Shown: positions 1 through 7,638 of the stretch, piece after piece | How positions within the stretch are numbered: the stretch's first letter is position 1 | Layout of the letters: each line of letters begins with the position of its first letter | Assembly (NCBI GenBank): GCA_008636095.1 | Contig: VSJD01000046.1 | Coordinates: 1 to 10,000 of the forward strand | Length of the DNA: 10,000 nucleotides | Direction of reading: 5' to 3' | Origin: Kiritimatiellota bacterium | GTDB lineage: Bacteria; Verrucomicrobiota; Kiritimatiellia; JAAZAB01 | Position numbers and translations under genes: made by a program | The notes under the pieces: generated by a model | Told to the model about the DNA's origin: nothing | Seen by the model: the letters and a program-made list of their open reading frames with translations, nothing else | The model's database searches: none

Positions 1-3000
1 ACGCGATTTTACGGGTATTCTGGCGTCTTTGTATCAGCGGGCGCCGGCTTCTGGAATGGCAAACAGCGGCAGAAGCGGCTCGGGCTGTTTCCGGCGGACT
101 CCTGGCAACCGCACAAACCATGTGGATTGCACCGGTGGTGGCGATAGGAACGGGGAGTGTCCTAGTAGCCGCCGGTACGACGGGTTGGATCCTAACCGGA
201 CCGATCATGGCTCTGTGGTGGGCCGCTCCGTTCGTAGCTTGGATTACGGGTCGGCCATTTGGTCTGCGCCCGTCGCAGTTGACGAGCGAGCAAGTCTTGT
301 TTCTCCGTAACTTGGCGCGGCGCACGTGGGCCTTCTTTGATCATTTTATCGGACCGGAATATCATTGGCTGCCGCCAGACAATTTCCAGGAAATACCGCA
401 ACCCCATGTCGCGTTGCGCACCTCTCCGACCAACATGGGCATGGGACTGATCAGCACTCTGGCGGCCTATGATTTCGGGTACCTGTCCGCCGGCCGCCTC
501 ATTGTTCGAATAGAACAGACATTGGCCACCATGGAGAAACTGGAGCGATACCGCGGACACTTCTACAACTGGTACGATACGCAGACGCTCAATCCGCTTC
601 ACCCGCTCTACGTGTCCACGGTGGACAGCGGTAATTTGGCCGGCCACTTGACCACGCTCAGCGAAGGGCTCCGGGAATTGCCGGGGGCGCCGATGTTGCC
701 CCCGCACTGGCGGGAAGGACTCGAAGACACCACCCGTATTCTACTGGAGGAAACAGATCGCTTGATGGCCGGCCACGCGGAATCGGAAACAGGTTTGCGT
801 CAAATGTCAGAAATCAGAAATCAGATGTCTGTCATCCGTCGTCTGTCGTCTGCCGTCTATCTCCCGGCTCTGCACCGGGCACTGACGGACTTTATTTCCC
901 TGCTGGCCGAATTGGCTCCCGGTATATCCGCTGCCGACCAGGCTCCGCCAGAGTATTCCGCCCAGGCGCGAGGCGCGACATTCTGGCTGACGGCTTTGAG
1001 CGCGGAGTGCGATGATTTGCTGGGTGAGCTCCGGTATTTGGCTCCGTGGCTTGACGAAGCACCGCCGACGGCATATTCGGGAACCGGTAAACAAGATGAT
1101 TATCTATGGGAGATCTTGTTGGCGGAGATCACCCCGGAGATTACGCTGAAGGATTTAGCCACCTTGGCCCAGCGCCTTGCGCCGCGGGTGGACCAAATCC
1201 GCCGGGAATATCCGGATTCGCCCCGCGTGGAAAGGTTAAGCCAGCTCCTGGTGGTGGCCAGTGAGCATGCGACCGAGCGTATTGAGTCCATCCATGAACT
1301 AATGACCCGGTGCGAGGAATCAGGCGAGATGGATGTGGAATTCTTGTATGACCCCTTACGGCACTTGCTGTCCATAGGATACAGTTTGGAAACACGCCGA
1401 TGCGATACAGGTTACTACGACCTCCTGGCGTCGGAAGCGCGCTTGTGCAGTTTCATGACCATAGCGCGAGGTCAATTACCGCTCGATCACTGGTTCCATC
1501 TGGGACGGCAACTTGCCCCCGGCGGTGGGTCGCCGGTGCTCATGTCGTGGAGCGGGTCGCTGTTTGAGTATCTCATGCCCTTGCTGGTGATGCCGACTTT
1601 CGACAATACCTTGCTGGATCAGGCATGCCAGCGGGCGATTAGGCGGCATATTCGATATGGCCGGCAACATCATATCCCCTGGGGATTTTCCGAGTCCTGC
1701 TACAATCAGGTGGATGCCCAAATGACCTATCAGTACCGGGCATTTGGTGTTCCCGGTCTGGGCCTGAAACGCGGGTTGGCCGACGATCTGGTGGTGGCCC
1801 CCTACGCCAGCATGATGGCGCTGATGGTGGCCCCCCGGGAGGCCTGCCGAAACCTAAAGATCTTGACCGGCCAGGGTCTGGTCGGCCGATTTGGATTGTA
1901 TGAGGCAGTTGATTACACCCCAAGCAGACTGCAAAGCGGCGAGCGATGCGCTGTGATTAAGACTTACATGGCACACCACAGCGGGATGAGCCTTCTGGCG
2001 CTGGACTTTGCCTTGAACGGACAGCCGATGCAACGCCGCTTCCTGTCAAACCCGTCGTTCCGGTCCGCGATCCTGTTGTTGCAGGAACGCATCCCGGTGG
2101 CCGGCATCAGGCCGCGGACCGGCAGGAATGTGGCCGAAACGCCAGATCGTAATCTTGCGGATAAAGCGGCAGAGACCATCACTCGATTTTTTACAACAGC
2201 GGACACGCCCATTCCCGAAGTCCACCTGCTTTCCAATGGCCGCTACCATGTTATGGTGACCAACGCCGGGGGAGGTTACAGCCGGTGGCAGGACTTGGCG
2301 CTGACGCGGTGGCGGGAAGATGTGACCCGCGATAACTGGGGCACCTTCTTTTATATCAAGGATATAGATTCGGGTCACAGCTGGTCGACGACTTGGCAAC
2401 CCCTATGTCAGGATCTGGACCGCTATGACGTGACGTACTCCCAGGGGATGGCGGAATTCCGTGCCGTCAAGGATCAGGTCGAAATTCACACGCGGATCGC
2501 GGTCTCGCCCGAAGACGACATTGAGTTGAGGCGGATGATTGTGACCAATCTTTCCCGCAAGAGTCGAACCCTGGAACTGACCAGTTACGCCGAAGTGGTG
2601 CTTTTGGAACCCCGCGCGGAAGCCGGACATCCGGCCTATCAAGGTCTCTTCGTGCAGACCGAATTACTGCCTGGCAAGGCGGCGATTTTATGCACTCGGC
2701 GGCCCCGATCTGCCGAAGAGCATTGGCCCTGGATCTTCCATGCGGTAATTGTCCGTGACCAGTCCGCCGGGCCGGTGCCTTCGTTTGAAACAGACCGGAC
2801 CAAGTTCATTGGCCGGGTACGGACACCGGCCTTGCCGGCCGCGTTAACCGAACCCGGTCCTTTGTCCAACAGCGCCGGGAATGTTCTCGATCCGGTCGTT
2901 GCCGTTCGGCGCCAGCTTCAACTTCGCCCAGGGGAAAGCATGGTTGTGGATGCTATCCTAGGGATTGACAAGAGCCGCGAAGGCGCCGTTTCACTGGTAG

Positions 3001-6000
3001 ATAAATACCATGACCATCGCCTGGCAGACCGGCTGTTCGATGTAGCCTGGATCCACAACCAGGTTCTGTTGCATCAGTTGCGGCTCAGTGAATCCCAGGC
3101 CCAGCTTTTTGGGCGAATTGCCAGTTCGATTCTCTATGCCGATTCCCGCCGTCGAGCCAGTCCGAGTCTGATTGCCCGGAATCGCAAAGGGCAATCCGGC
3201 CTATGGAGCTACGGTGTTTCCGGCGATTTGCCCATCGTTCTGCTGCGCATGAGCGATTTGAATAATCTGGATTTGGCCCGCCAATTGATTCATGCCTATG
3301 CTTACTGGCGGCACAAAGGCCTTCGCGTGGACTTGGTCATCTGGGCGGAAGCATTCTCCGGCTATCGTCAGAGCCTTTTGGACGCCATCATCGGGCTGGT
3401 CCATGGCGGGCCCGAGGGTCTGATTCTCGATCAATCCGGCGGGATTTTCGTGCGCAACATTGACCAGGTGCCGGAGGAGGATCAACTCCTTATCCAATCA
3501 GTCGCCCGGGTCATTTTCAGTGATCGCTTCGGAAACCTGGCCGAACAGCTTGAACGCAGGATTCACCAGGAGGCCCACGACGAAGACTTGTTGCCCGTCG
3601 TGGAACCGGCTAAGCCGCTTCCCGAAGAAACGAAGATTCCAAAACGCGATCTGACCTTTTTCAACGGGTTGGGAGGATTCACCGGGGATGGCCGGGAGTA
3701 TGTGACGCTCCTGTATCCGGGCCAGACGACCCCGGCGCCTTGGACCAACGTATTGGCTAATCCCATGTTCGGTACGGTGATCAGCGAATCGGGCGGCGCC
3801 TACACTTGGTTCACCAATGCGCATGAATTCCGTTTAACGCCCTGGTACAATGATCCGATCTGTGATTCGAGCGGGGAAGCCTTCTACATTCGCGATGAGG
3901 ATACGGGCCGGTTCTGGTCGCCGACCCCTGGCCCTGCCCGGGGTATCAATCCTTACGTGTGCCGGCACGGACTCGGGTACTCGGTATTCGAACATACGCA
4001 GGACCGTTTATTCACGGAACTGTATACCTACGTGGGCGTTGAAGCGCCGGTAAAATTTATTTCCATCAAAGTGCGCAATCTCTCTGACCGGACCCGCCGG
4101 GTCAGCGTCGCTGGTTTCTGTGAATGGGTCCTGGGCGAAAGCCGGGATCGGTGCGCCATGCACGTGGTTACCCGGCTCGACCCGCAGACGGGCGCCATCT
4201 TTGCCCGGAATGCTTTCAATGTCGACTTTCCCGGCCATGTGGCCTTCTTTCATTGCAGCGAGGCGGATCGGAGTCTGACCGGGAACCGCATGGAATTCAT
4301 CGGTCGGAACGGATCCCCGGCTGTTCCCGAGGGCCTGAGGCGCAAACAACTTTCGAACCGGATTGGCGCCGGTTTTGATCCTTGTGCGGCCATCCAGACC
4401 TCGCTTAAGATCCCCCCCGGACAGCAGCGGGAGGTAGTCTTCGTTCTGGGCGCCGCCCGGAATGAATCTGAGGCCCGGTCGCTTCTGCGGTCTTTCAGCG
4501 GGATCGACGGGGCCCGGCAGGAGTTGGAAAAGGTCTGGCAGTTCTGGAAGCACCAACTCGGCAGTGTCTATGTCGAGACTCCGGATCCATCGGTGAACTT
4601 CCTGGCGAACCACTGGCTGTTGTATCAGGTGTTGACGTCGCGGTTCTGGGGGCGCAGCGGGTATTACCAATCCAGCGGGGCCTACGGATTCCGCGACCAA
4701 CTGCAGGATTCCCTGGCGTTCCTATACGGGCGTCCGTGGCTGACCCGCCAGCATCTGTTAATCTCAGCTGGCCGTCAGTTCGGCGAAGGCGACGTGCAAC
4801 ACTGGTGGCATTCACCGTCCGGCCGCGGCATCCGGACACGCATTTCAGACGACTATCTGTGGCTGCCCTATGTCGCCTGCCGGTACGTTGCGGTCACCGG
4901 GGACACCGGAATCCTGGATGAGGAGATTCCCTTCCTGGATGCGAGACCACTGGGCGCGGCGGAGGAATCTAATTTCGACCGGCCCACTATCAGCGATCAG
5001 CGGGCTTCGCTATACGAGCATTGCGTTCGGGCGATCAAGCACGGTCTGGTTTTCGGCGATCACAGCCTGCCGCTCATGCAGGGAGGGGACTGGAACGACG
5101 GGATGAACCGGGTCGGGCGCGGCGGAAAAGGCGAGAGTGTCTGGCTGGCTTTCTTCCTGTACGACGTGCTTACGAACTTTGCCGCGCTGGCCGCCCGGCG
5201 CGGGGATGAGGCCATGGCCCAGCTATGCACCGATCAGGCGGAGCGGCTCAAACACCACATTGAGGCCGAGGCTTGGGATGGGCGCTGGTACAAACGCGCT
5301 TTCTTTGACGATGGGACACCTCTCGGGTCCGCTGAAAATCCCGAATGCCGGATTGATTCGCTCCCGCAAAGCTGGGCCGTCCTCAGCGGCGCCGCCATGC
5401 CCGGGAGAGGCATACAGGCGATGCAATCGGTTTCCAAACACCTCGTGGACCGGAATCTCGGCGTGATCAAATTGTTCGACCCGCCTTTCGATTCGGCGCC
5501 GTGGGATCCGGGATATATCAAAGGGTATATTCCCGGCGTTCGTGAAAACGGCGGCCAGTACACCCATGCCGCCGTCTGGACGGCAATGGCATGGGCTACA
5601 CTGCAGCACCCCGACGAAGCCTGGGAATGTTTTACCCTGCTCAATCCGATTCGGCACGCCGATACGCCCGAGCGGGCGGCGATTTACAAGGTGGAGCCTT
5701 ACGTGATGGCCGCTGACCTGTATACGGCCCAAGGCCAGGAAGGACGGGGCGGTTGGACCTGGTATACCGGGTCGGCCGGGTGGATGTATCAACTGCTCGT
5801 GGAGCAGCTCCTCGGTTTAAAACTGAAGGTGGATCGTCTGACCCTGGCGCCGCTCTTTCCTGCGGGATGGTCCGAGTACAAGATTCACTACCGTTACCGA
5901 AACACGTTTTATCATATCCAGGTCATCCGAACGGAGCCAAACGCATCTCGCGTTCGAAAGGTGGTTGTTGACAATATCGAGCAACCTGATCTGACGATCT

Positions 6001-6053
6001 CTTTGGTTGACGATCGACTCGAGCACTTCGTTCAAGTGGCGGTCGGCGACTGA
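1..6053 (+). CDS. ndvB: Cyclic beta-1,2-glucan synthase (NdvB/Cgs-like), C-terminal ~2,016 residues; 5' end outside window
   Basis: Family members are inner-membrane enzymes that build, cyclise and length-control beta-1,2-glucans from UDP-glucose for the periplasm. The frame is open from the first complete codon at 3, with no stop before the first ATG at 120. The segment before it (RLLEWQTAAEAAR, about 45-83) is typical NdvB sequence, so ATG 120 is not the start. Known members are about 2,800 residues, so the N-terminal GT84 glycosyltransferase is off-window. Visible parts: two membrane segments (about 123-245); the NdvB motif WLPPDNFQE (366-392) followed by RTSPTN; the glycoamylase-like/GH189-type cyclisation region (to ~2090), with conserved Glu candidates in WGFSES (codon 1692) and LYEAVDYTP (codon 1902); a first GH94-like sandwich (from ~2214) with a helical part to ~3540; and a full GH94 unit (~3650-6050). 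The GH94 unit has GGDWNDGMN (5082-5108, general-acid Asp), GGQYTHAAVW (~5550-5580) and GWTWYTGSAGW (~5754-5784). The stop is TGA at 6051. The family call is firm; cyclic product formation is inferred because the synthase domain is unseen. Confidence 0.93.
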   Translation, partial: AILRVFWRLCISGRRLLEWQTAAEAARAVSGGLLATAQTMWIAPVVAIGTGSVLVAAGTTGWILTGPIMALWWAAPFVAWITGRPFGLRPSQLTSEQVLFLRNLARRTWAFFDHFIGPEYHWLPPDNFQEIPQPHVALRTSPTNMGMGLISTLAAYDFGYLSAGRLIVRIEQTLATMEKLERYRGHFYNWYDTQTLNPLHPLYVSTVDSGNLAGHLTTLSEGLRELPGAPMLPPHWREGLEDTTRILLEETDRLMAGHAESETGLRQMSEIRNQMSVIRRLSSAVYLPALHRALTDFISLLAELAPGISAADQAPPEYSAQARGATFWLTALSAECDDLLGELRYLAPWLDEAPPTAYSGTGKQDDYLWEILLAEITPEITLKDLATLAQRLAPRVDQIRREYPDSPRVERLSQLLVVASEHATERIESIHELMTRCEESGEMDVEFLYDPLRHLLSIGYSLETRRCDTGYYDLLASEARLCSFMTIARGQLPLDHWFHLGRQLAPGGGSPVLMSWSGSLFEYLMPLLVMPTFDNTLLDQACQRAIRRHIRYGRQHHIPWGFSESCYNQVDAQMTYQYRAFGVPGLGLKRGLADDLVVAPYASMMALMVAPREACRNLKILTGQGLVGRFGLYEAVDYTPSRLQSGERCAVIKTYMAHHSGMSLLALDFALNGQPMQRRFLSNPSFRSAILLLQERIPVAGIRPRTGRNVAETPDRNLADKAAETITRFFTTADTPIPEVHLLSNGRYHVMVTNAGGGYSRWQDLALTRWREDVTRDNWGTFFYIKDIDSGHSWSTTWQPLCQDLDRYDVTYSQGMAEFRAVKDQVEIHTRIAVSPEDDIELRRMIVTNLSRKSRTLELTSYAEVVLLEPRAEAGHPAYQGLFVQTELLPGKAAILCTRRPRSAEEHWPWIFHAVIVRDQSAGPVPSFETDRTKFIGRVRTPALPAALTEPGPLSNSAGNVLDPVVAVRRQLQLRPGESMVVDAILGIDKSREGAVSLVDKYHDHRLADRLFDVAWIHNQVLLHQLRLSESQAQLFGRIASSILYADSRRRASPSLIARNRKGQSGLWSYGVSGDLPIVLLRMSDLNNLDLARQLIHAYAYWRHKGLRVDLVIWAEAFSGYRQSLLDAIIGLVHGGPEGLILDQSGGIFVRNIDQVPEEDQLLIQSVARVIFSDRFGNLAEQLERRIHQEAHDEDLLPVVEPAKPLPEETKIPKRDLTFFNGLGGFTGDGREYVTLLYPGQTTPAPWTNVLANPMFGTVISESGGAYTWFTNAHEFRLTPWYNDPICDSSGEAFYIRDEDTGRFWSPTPGPARGINPYVCRHGLGYSVFEHTQDRLFTELYTYVGVEAPVKFISIKVRNLSDRTRRVSVAGFCEWVLGESRDRCAMHVVTRLDPQTGAIFARNAFNVDFPGHVAFFHCSEADRSLTGNRMEFIGRNGSPAVPEGLRRKQLSNRIGAGFDPCAAIQTSLKIPPGQQREVVFVLGAARNESEARSLLRSFSGIDGARQELEKVWQFWKHQLGSVYVETPDPSVNFLANHWLLYQVLTSRFWGRSGYYQSSGAYGFRDQLQDSLAFLYGRPWLTRQHLLISAGRQFGEGDVQHWWHSPSGRGIRTRISDDYLWLPYVACRYVAVTGDTGILDEEIPFLDARPLGAAEESNFDRPTISDQRASLYEHCVRAIKHGLVFGDHSLPLMQGGDWNDGMNRVGRGGKGESVWLAFFLYDVLTNFAALAARRGDEAMAQLCTDQAERLKHHIEAEAWDGRWYKRAFFDDGTPLGSAENPECRIDSLPQSWAVLSGAAMPGRGIQAMQSVSKHLVDRNLGVIKLFDPPFDSAPWDPGYIKGYIPGVRENGGQYTHAAVWTAMAWATLQHPDEAWECFTLLNPIRHADTPERAAIYKVEPYVMAADLYTAQGQEGRGGWTWYTGSAGWMYQLLVEQLLGLKLKVDRLTLAPLFPAGWSEYKIHYRYRNTFYHIQVIRTEPNASRVRKVVVDNIEQPDLTISLVDDRLEHFVQVAVGD
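807..862 (+). repeat. Heptameric tandem repeat inside the glucan synthase gene
   Basis: Eight consecutive 7-bp units can be read in phase. The first three are TCAGAAA-like (807-827), and the following ones are TCTGTCG-like (828-855), ending in a degenerate TCTATCT. The second type resembles the complement of the first, so the array is partly quasi-palindromic. Three units make 21 bp, so the encoded peptide also repeats every seven residues (MSEIRNQ, then MSVIRRL). The array falls in a helical linker of the cyclisation region, between DRLMAGHAES and LPALHRALTDF. Such low-complexity heptads usually occur in non-coding DNA, so this looks like a repeat that invaded or grew in a tolerant linker. 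Confidence 0.7.
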
Positions 6054-6091
6054 AAATTGCCGGCGTGCTTGCTGAAGGTGTGTTCGATGCC

Positions 6092-6263
6092 GCAATTCTC
6101 ATTATGGCCAGACAAATAGAAACAAATTCCGACCTGTCATTCTGAGCGGAGCGTAGCAAAGTCGAAGAATCTCCAGCCGAACGTGTTACGCACAAATGGA
6201 GATCCCTCGACTTCGCTCGGGATGACATTTTCGCTGGCGCCGGAATGCCATAATGAGAATTGC
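6092..6263. repeat. 172-bp nested inverted-repeat element (MITE-like)
   Basis: The ends are a perfect 17-bp inverted repeat: GCAATTCTCATTATGGC at 6092-6108 and its exact complement at 6247-6263. Just inside, ATTCCG (6126-6131) pairs with CGGAAT (6241-6246). Further in, 6135-6175 and 6196-6227 form a long imperfect inverted repeat beginning TGTCAT and ending ATGACA. The inner arms match except for a 10-nt insertion in the left arm and about four substitutions, two of them G-T pairs in RNA. There is no ORF of note and no clear target-site duplication. Inner arms of this type (the GAGCG...AAGTCGA...GATCTC pattern) resemble dispersed palindromic repeats seen in many environmental genomes. The element fills most of the gap between the glucan synthase and dus. 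As RNA it would fold into one long hairpin that could block read-through or stabilise a 3' end. Confidence 0.8.
6135..6227. repeat. Inner imperfect palindrome, 93 bp
   Basis: The left arm starts TGTCATTCTGAGCG (6135-6148). The right arm, read as its complement, starts TGTCATCCCGAGCG (6214-6227). After a 10-nt interruption in the left arm (GAGCGTAGCA, 6149-6158), the two arms continue in parallel through AAGTCGA to GATCTCCA or AATCTCCA. About 20 bases of unpaired loop remain (around 6176-6195). The arms are diverged versions of one sequence rather than perfect copies, so they either mutated after insertion or derive from two repeat subtypes. This may be an independent mobile repeat inserted into an older palindrome marked by the outer 17-bp ends. 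Confidence 0.7.
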
Positions 6264-6266
6264 CTG

Positions 6267-6277
6267 AGGAAAGAGGG
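6267..6277 (+). promoter_or_regulatory. Strong Shine-Dalgarno ahead of a 30-codon leader ORF
   Basis: AGGAAAGAGGG lies six bases before ATG 6284, which is good spacing. It is the only strong purine-rich ribosome site in the gap, yet it serves a short ORF rather than dus. The 19 bases before the dus ATG (6354) contain no recognisable Shine-Dalgarno. Confidence 0.5.
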
Positions 6278-6283
6278 CCTGCT

Positions 6284-6376
6284 ATGACCCCTGACGCAAC
6301 CCAAGCAAACGCCGAACTTCGAATGAAAAGCCCCGTGTTCTACGGCAAAAAGCATGCATTCAGATGTAAACCTTAA
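6284..6376 (+). CDS. Possible 30-residue leader peptide overlapping the start of dus
   Basis: The ORF starts at ATG 6284, behind a well-placed Shine-Dalgarno, and ends at TAA 6374-6376. It overlaps the first 23 bases of dus in another frame. The product begins MTPDATQANAELR and ends KKHAFRCKP; I recognise no family, signal peptide or run of one amino acid that would suggest classical attenuation. The overlap and the poor ribosome site of dus would fit translational coupling. The alternative is that it is a chance ORF, or the relic of an older N-terminus. It is too short to judge by codon use. Confidence 0.35.
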   Translation: MTPDATQANAELRMKSPVFYGKKHAFRCKP

Positions 6377-7382
6377 GCCACTCAAGATCGGCAACGTGAC
6401 CGTGGATTTTCCGGTCATGCTGGCCCCGATGGCCGGATATACCGATGTGGTCATGCGGACCCTGGCCCGGCGCTATCATTGCGGCATGGTGTATACCGAA
6501 GTCACCAGCGCGGAAGGGCTTGTGCGTGGATCGAAACAGACGCTGCACATGCTTGAAACCGCGACTGGTGAACAGCCGATTGCGGCGCATATTTACGGAG
6601 CGAACCCGGACATCCTTGCCCAGGCGGCGGTATTCCTCGAGCGCACGGGACGATTCCAGACGATCGACCTGAACTGCGGATGTCCCGTGGCCAAGGTCGT
6701 GGCCAAGGGCGCCGGCGCGGCCTTGATGAAGTATCCGGATAAAATCGCGCAAATCATCAAGGCCATCAAACAGGCCGTATCCTTACCGGTCACCGTGAAA
6801 ACCCGGCTGGGACTCTCGTCCGACTGCATGAATATCTCGGAAATTGCCCACGCGGTGGAAGAGAGCGGGGGAAACGCAATTGCGATTCATGCCCGGCTTG
6901 TCACCGGGCGCCACACCGGCCAGGCCGATTGGCCGGCGCTCGCGCGGATCAAGTCGGAACGCGTGATCCCCGTGATCGGAAACGGCGGGGTATTATCGGC
7001 GGAGGACGTGCTCCGGATGGTAGTTGAAACCGGTGTGGATGGGGTAATGATTGGTAAAGCCGCGGTCGGTAATCCGTGGATCTTCCAGGAAGCCTGGTCG
7101 GTTCTGCATGGCCACCACATCCAGCCGCCTTCCATGCAGGAACGCAGGTCGGTCATTGAGGAACATCTCCGAGCGCTTATCGTCCACAAGGAACGCGCCG
7201 GGAAATCAAGACGCCACCCGCAGAACAGCGCCGAGCTGAGTGCCGTACTCCATTTTCGGGCGCATCTGGTGGGCTATATCAAAGGGTTCAAGAAGAGCGT
7301 TGAAGTGCGCCGGACCCTGCAGGACATGCGCCGGGTGGCAGACGTCATGGCGGCGGTGAATGGCCTGCAGGCCGACGGGTAA
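6354..7382 (+). CDS. dusB: tRNA-dihydrouridine synthase, DusB-like
   Basis: A cytosolic FMN enzyme that uses NADPH to reduce specific uridines in the tRNA D-loop to dihydrouridine. The protein is 342 residues, near the usual 320-350. Visible signatures are APMAGYTD at residues 24-31 (flavin site at the start of the TIM barrel), LNCGCP with the catalytic Cys at 110, VKTRLG with Lys149, IHAR with His179, GNGGV at 209-213, and IGKAAVGNPWIF from ~233 (phosphate binding of FMN). The C-terminal helical part contains FRAHLVGYIKGFKKS, typical of bacterial Dus. ATG 6354 is the only possible start: an in-frame TGA lies at 6324 and no other NTG occurs in between. It leaves a 10-residue lead before KIGN. 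The ribosome site is weak and a short leader ORF overlaps the start. The gene stands alone, 300 bp after the glucan synthase. The subfamily (DusB rather than DusA or DusC) rests on the GCPVAKV context and is less certain than the family. Confidence 0.93.
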   Translation: MHSDVNLKPLKIGNVTVDFPVMLAPMAGYTDVVMRTLARRYHCGMVYTEVTSAEGLVRGSKQTLHMLETATGEQPIAAHIYGANPDILAQAAVFLERTGRFQTIDLNCGCPVAKVVAKGAGAALMKYPDKIAQIIKAIKQAVSLPVTVKTRLGLSSDCMNISEIAHAVEESGGNAIAIHARLVTGRHTGQADWPALARIKSERVIPVIGNGGVLSAEDVLRMVVETGVDGVMIGKAAVGNPWIFQEAWSVLHGHHIQPPSMQERRSVIEEHLRALIVHKERAGKSRRHPQNSAELSAVLHFRAHLVGYIKGFKKSVEVRRTLQDMRRVADVMAAVNGLQADG

Positions 7383-7483
7383 TGCGCCCCCGATCAATTA
7401 CGTTGGGGACGTTGCGCCATTTACCCATTACCTTGCTGATCGAGGTCGCGTGGTCCTGCGGCAAAGTTATGCGCGGGTCGATT

Positions 7484-7518
7484 CATTAACCATTGACCAT
7501 ATACCATTAACCATTCCC
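7484..7518. repeat. Intergenic heptameric tandem array (CATTAAC type)
   Basis: Five 7-bp units lie in phase: CATTAAC (7484), CATTGAC (7491), CATATAC (7498), CATTAAC (7505) and a degenerate CATTCCC (7512). Two looser copies, CATTTAC and CCATTAC, sit upstream at 7418-7431. The unit length is the same as in the array within the glucan synthase, but the sequence differs. No gene overlaps it once the radical SAM start is placed at 7639. Confidence 0.7.
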
Positions 7519-7549
7519 GATCCGCGCGTTTACGCACGCGGATCGGAAT
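7513..7549. repeat. GC-rich hairpin / imperfect palindrome
   Basis: CCGATCCGCG (7517-7526) pairs perfectly with CGCGGATCGG (7537-7546). CGT (7527-7529) can also pair with ACG (7532-7534), and outside a single bulged C, ATT (7513-7515) pairs with AAT (7547-7549). The hairpin abuts the heptad array and sits 15 bases before the predicted -35 box. No T-run follows on the plus strand, so it is not a standard intrinsic terminator for dus. An operator or a dispersed palindrome is as likely. Confidence 0.65.
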
Positions 7550-7564
7550 ATCCGCTATTCGAGC

Positions 7565-7593
7565 TTGACTTCCCGATGTCGGCAAGATATACA
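7565..7593 (+). promoter_or_regulatory. Predicted sigma70-type promoter for the radical SAM gene
   Basis: TTGACT (7565-7570) and TATACA (7588-7593) are separated by exactly 17 bases, close to the TTGACA/TATAAT consensus. Transcription would start near 7600, giving a leader of about 39 bases before ATG 7639. The in-frame ATG at 7576 lies between the two boxes, so it would not be in the transcript. This supports the downstream start. Promoter calls by eye are fallible, and the host sigma-factor preference is unknown. Confidence 0.55.
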
Positions 7594-7602
7594 AGCTATT
7601 GG

Positions 7603-7623
7603 AATACGAATAAGCGTATTTTT
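7603..7623 (+). terminator. Small hairpin plus T5 in the predicted radical SAM leader
   Basis: AATACG (7603-7608) and CGTATT (7615-7620) form a 6-bp stem with a six-base loop, and the run of T continues to 7623. It lies at the very 5' end of the predicted transcript, 16 bases before the start codon. It has the form of an attenuator or a 5' stabilising hairpin, but the stem is short and AT-rich, so function is uncertain. Confidence 0.3.
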
Positions 7624-7638
7624 CTCAGAAGACCCTTC

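Noticed and set aside
4008..4700. 230-codon open frame on the minus strand
   Set aside because: It lies wholly within the GH94 coding region, has no recognisable domain, and is best explained as a shadow of the high-GC plus-strand gene.
5223..5792. 189-codon minus-strand open frame
   Set aside because: Antisense to the conserved GH94 catalytic region; no family features.
6092..6263. Insertion sequence with transposase
   Set aside because: The element is only 172 bp and encodes no transposase; at most it is a non-autonomous repeat.
7484..7549. CRISPR-like array
   Set aside because: Units are 7 bp with no spacers of constant length, and no cas genes are present.
7513..7549. Intrinsic terminator of dus
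   Set aside because: The stem is strong, but no T-run follows and it is 130 bases past the stop; kept only as a palindrome.
7360..7638. N-terminal extension of the radical SAM protein from ATG 7360
   Set aside because: It would overlap dus and read through a heptad array, a palindrome and a promoter; the conserved N-terminus begins at 7639.
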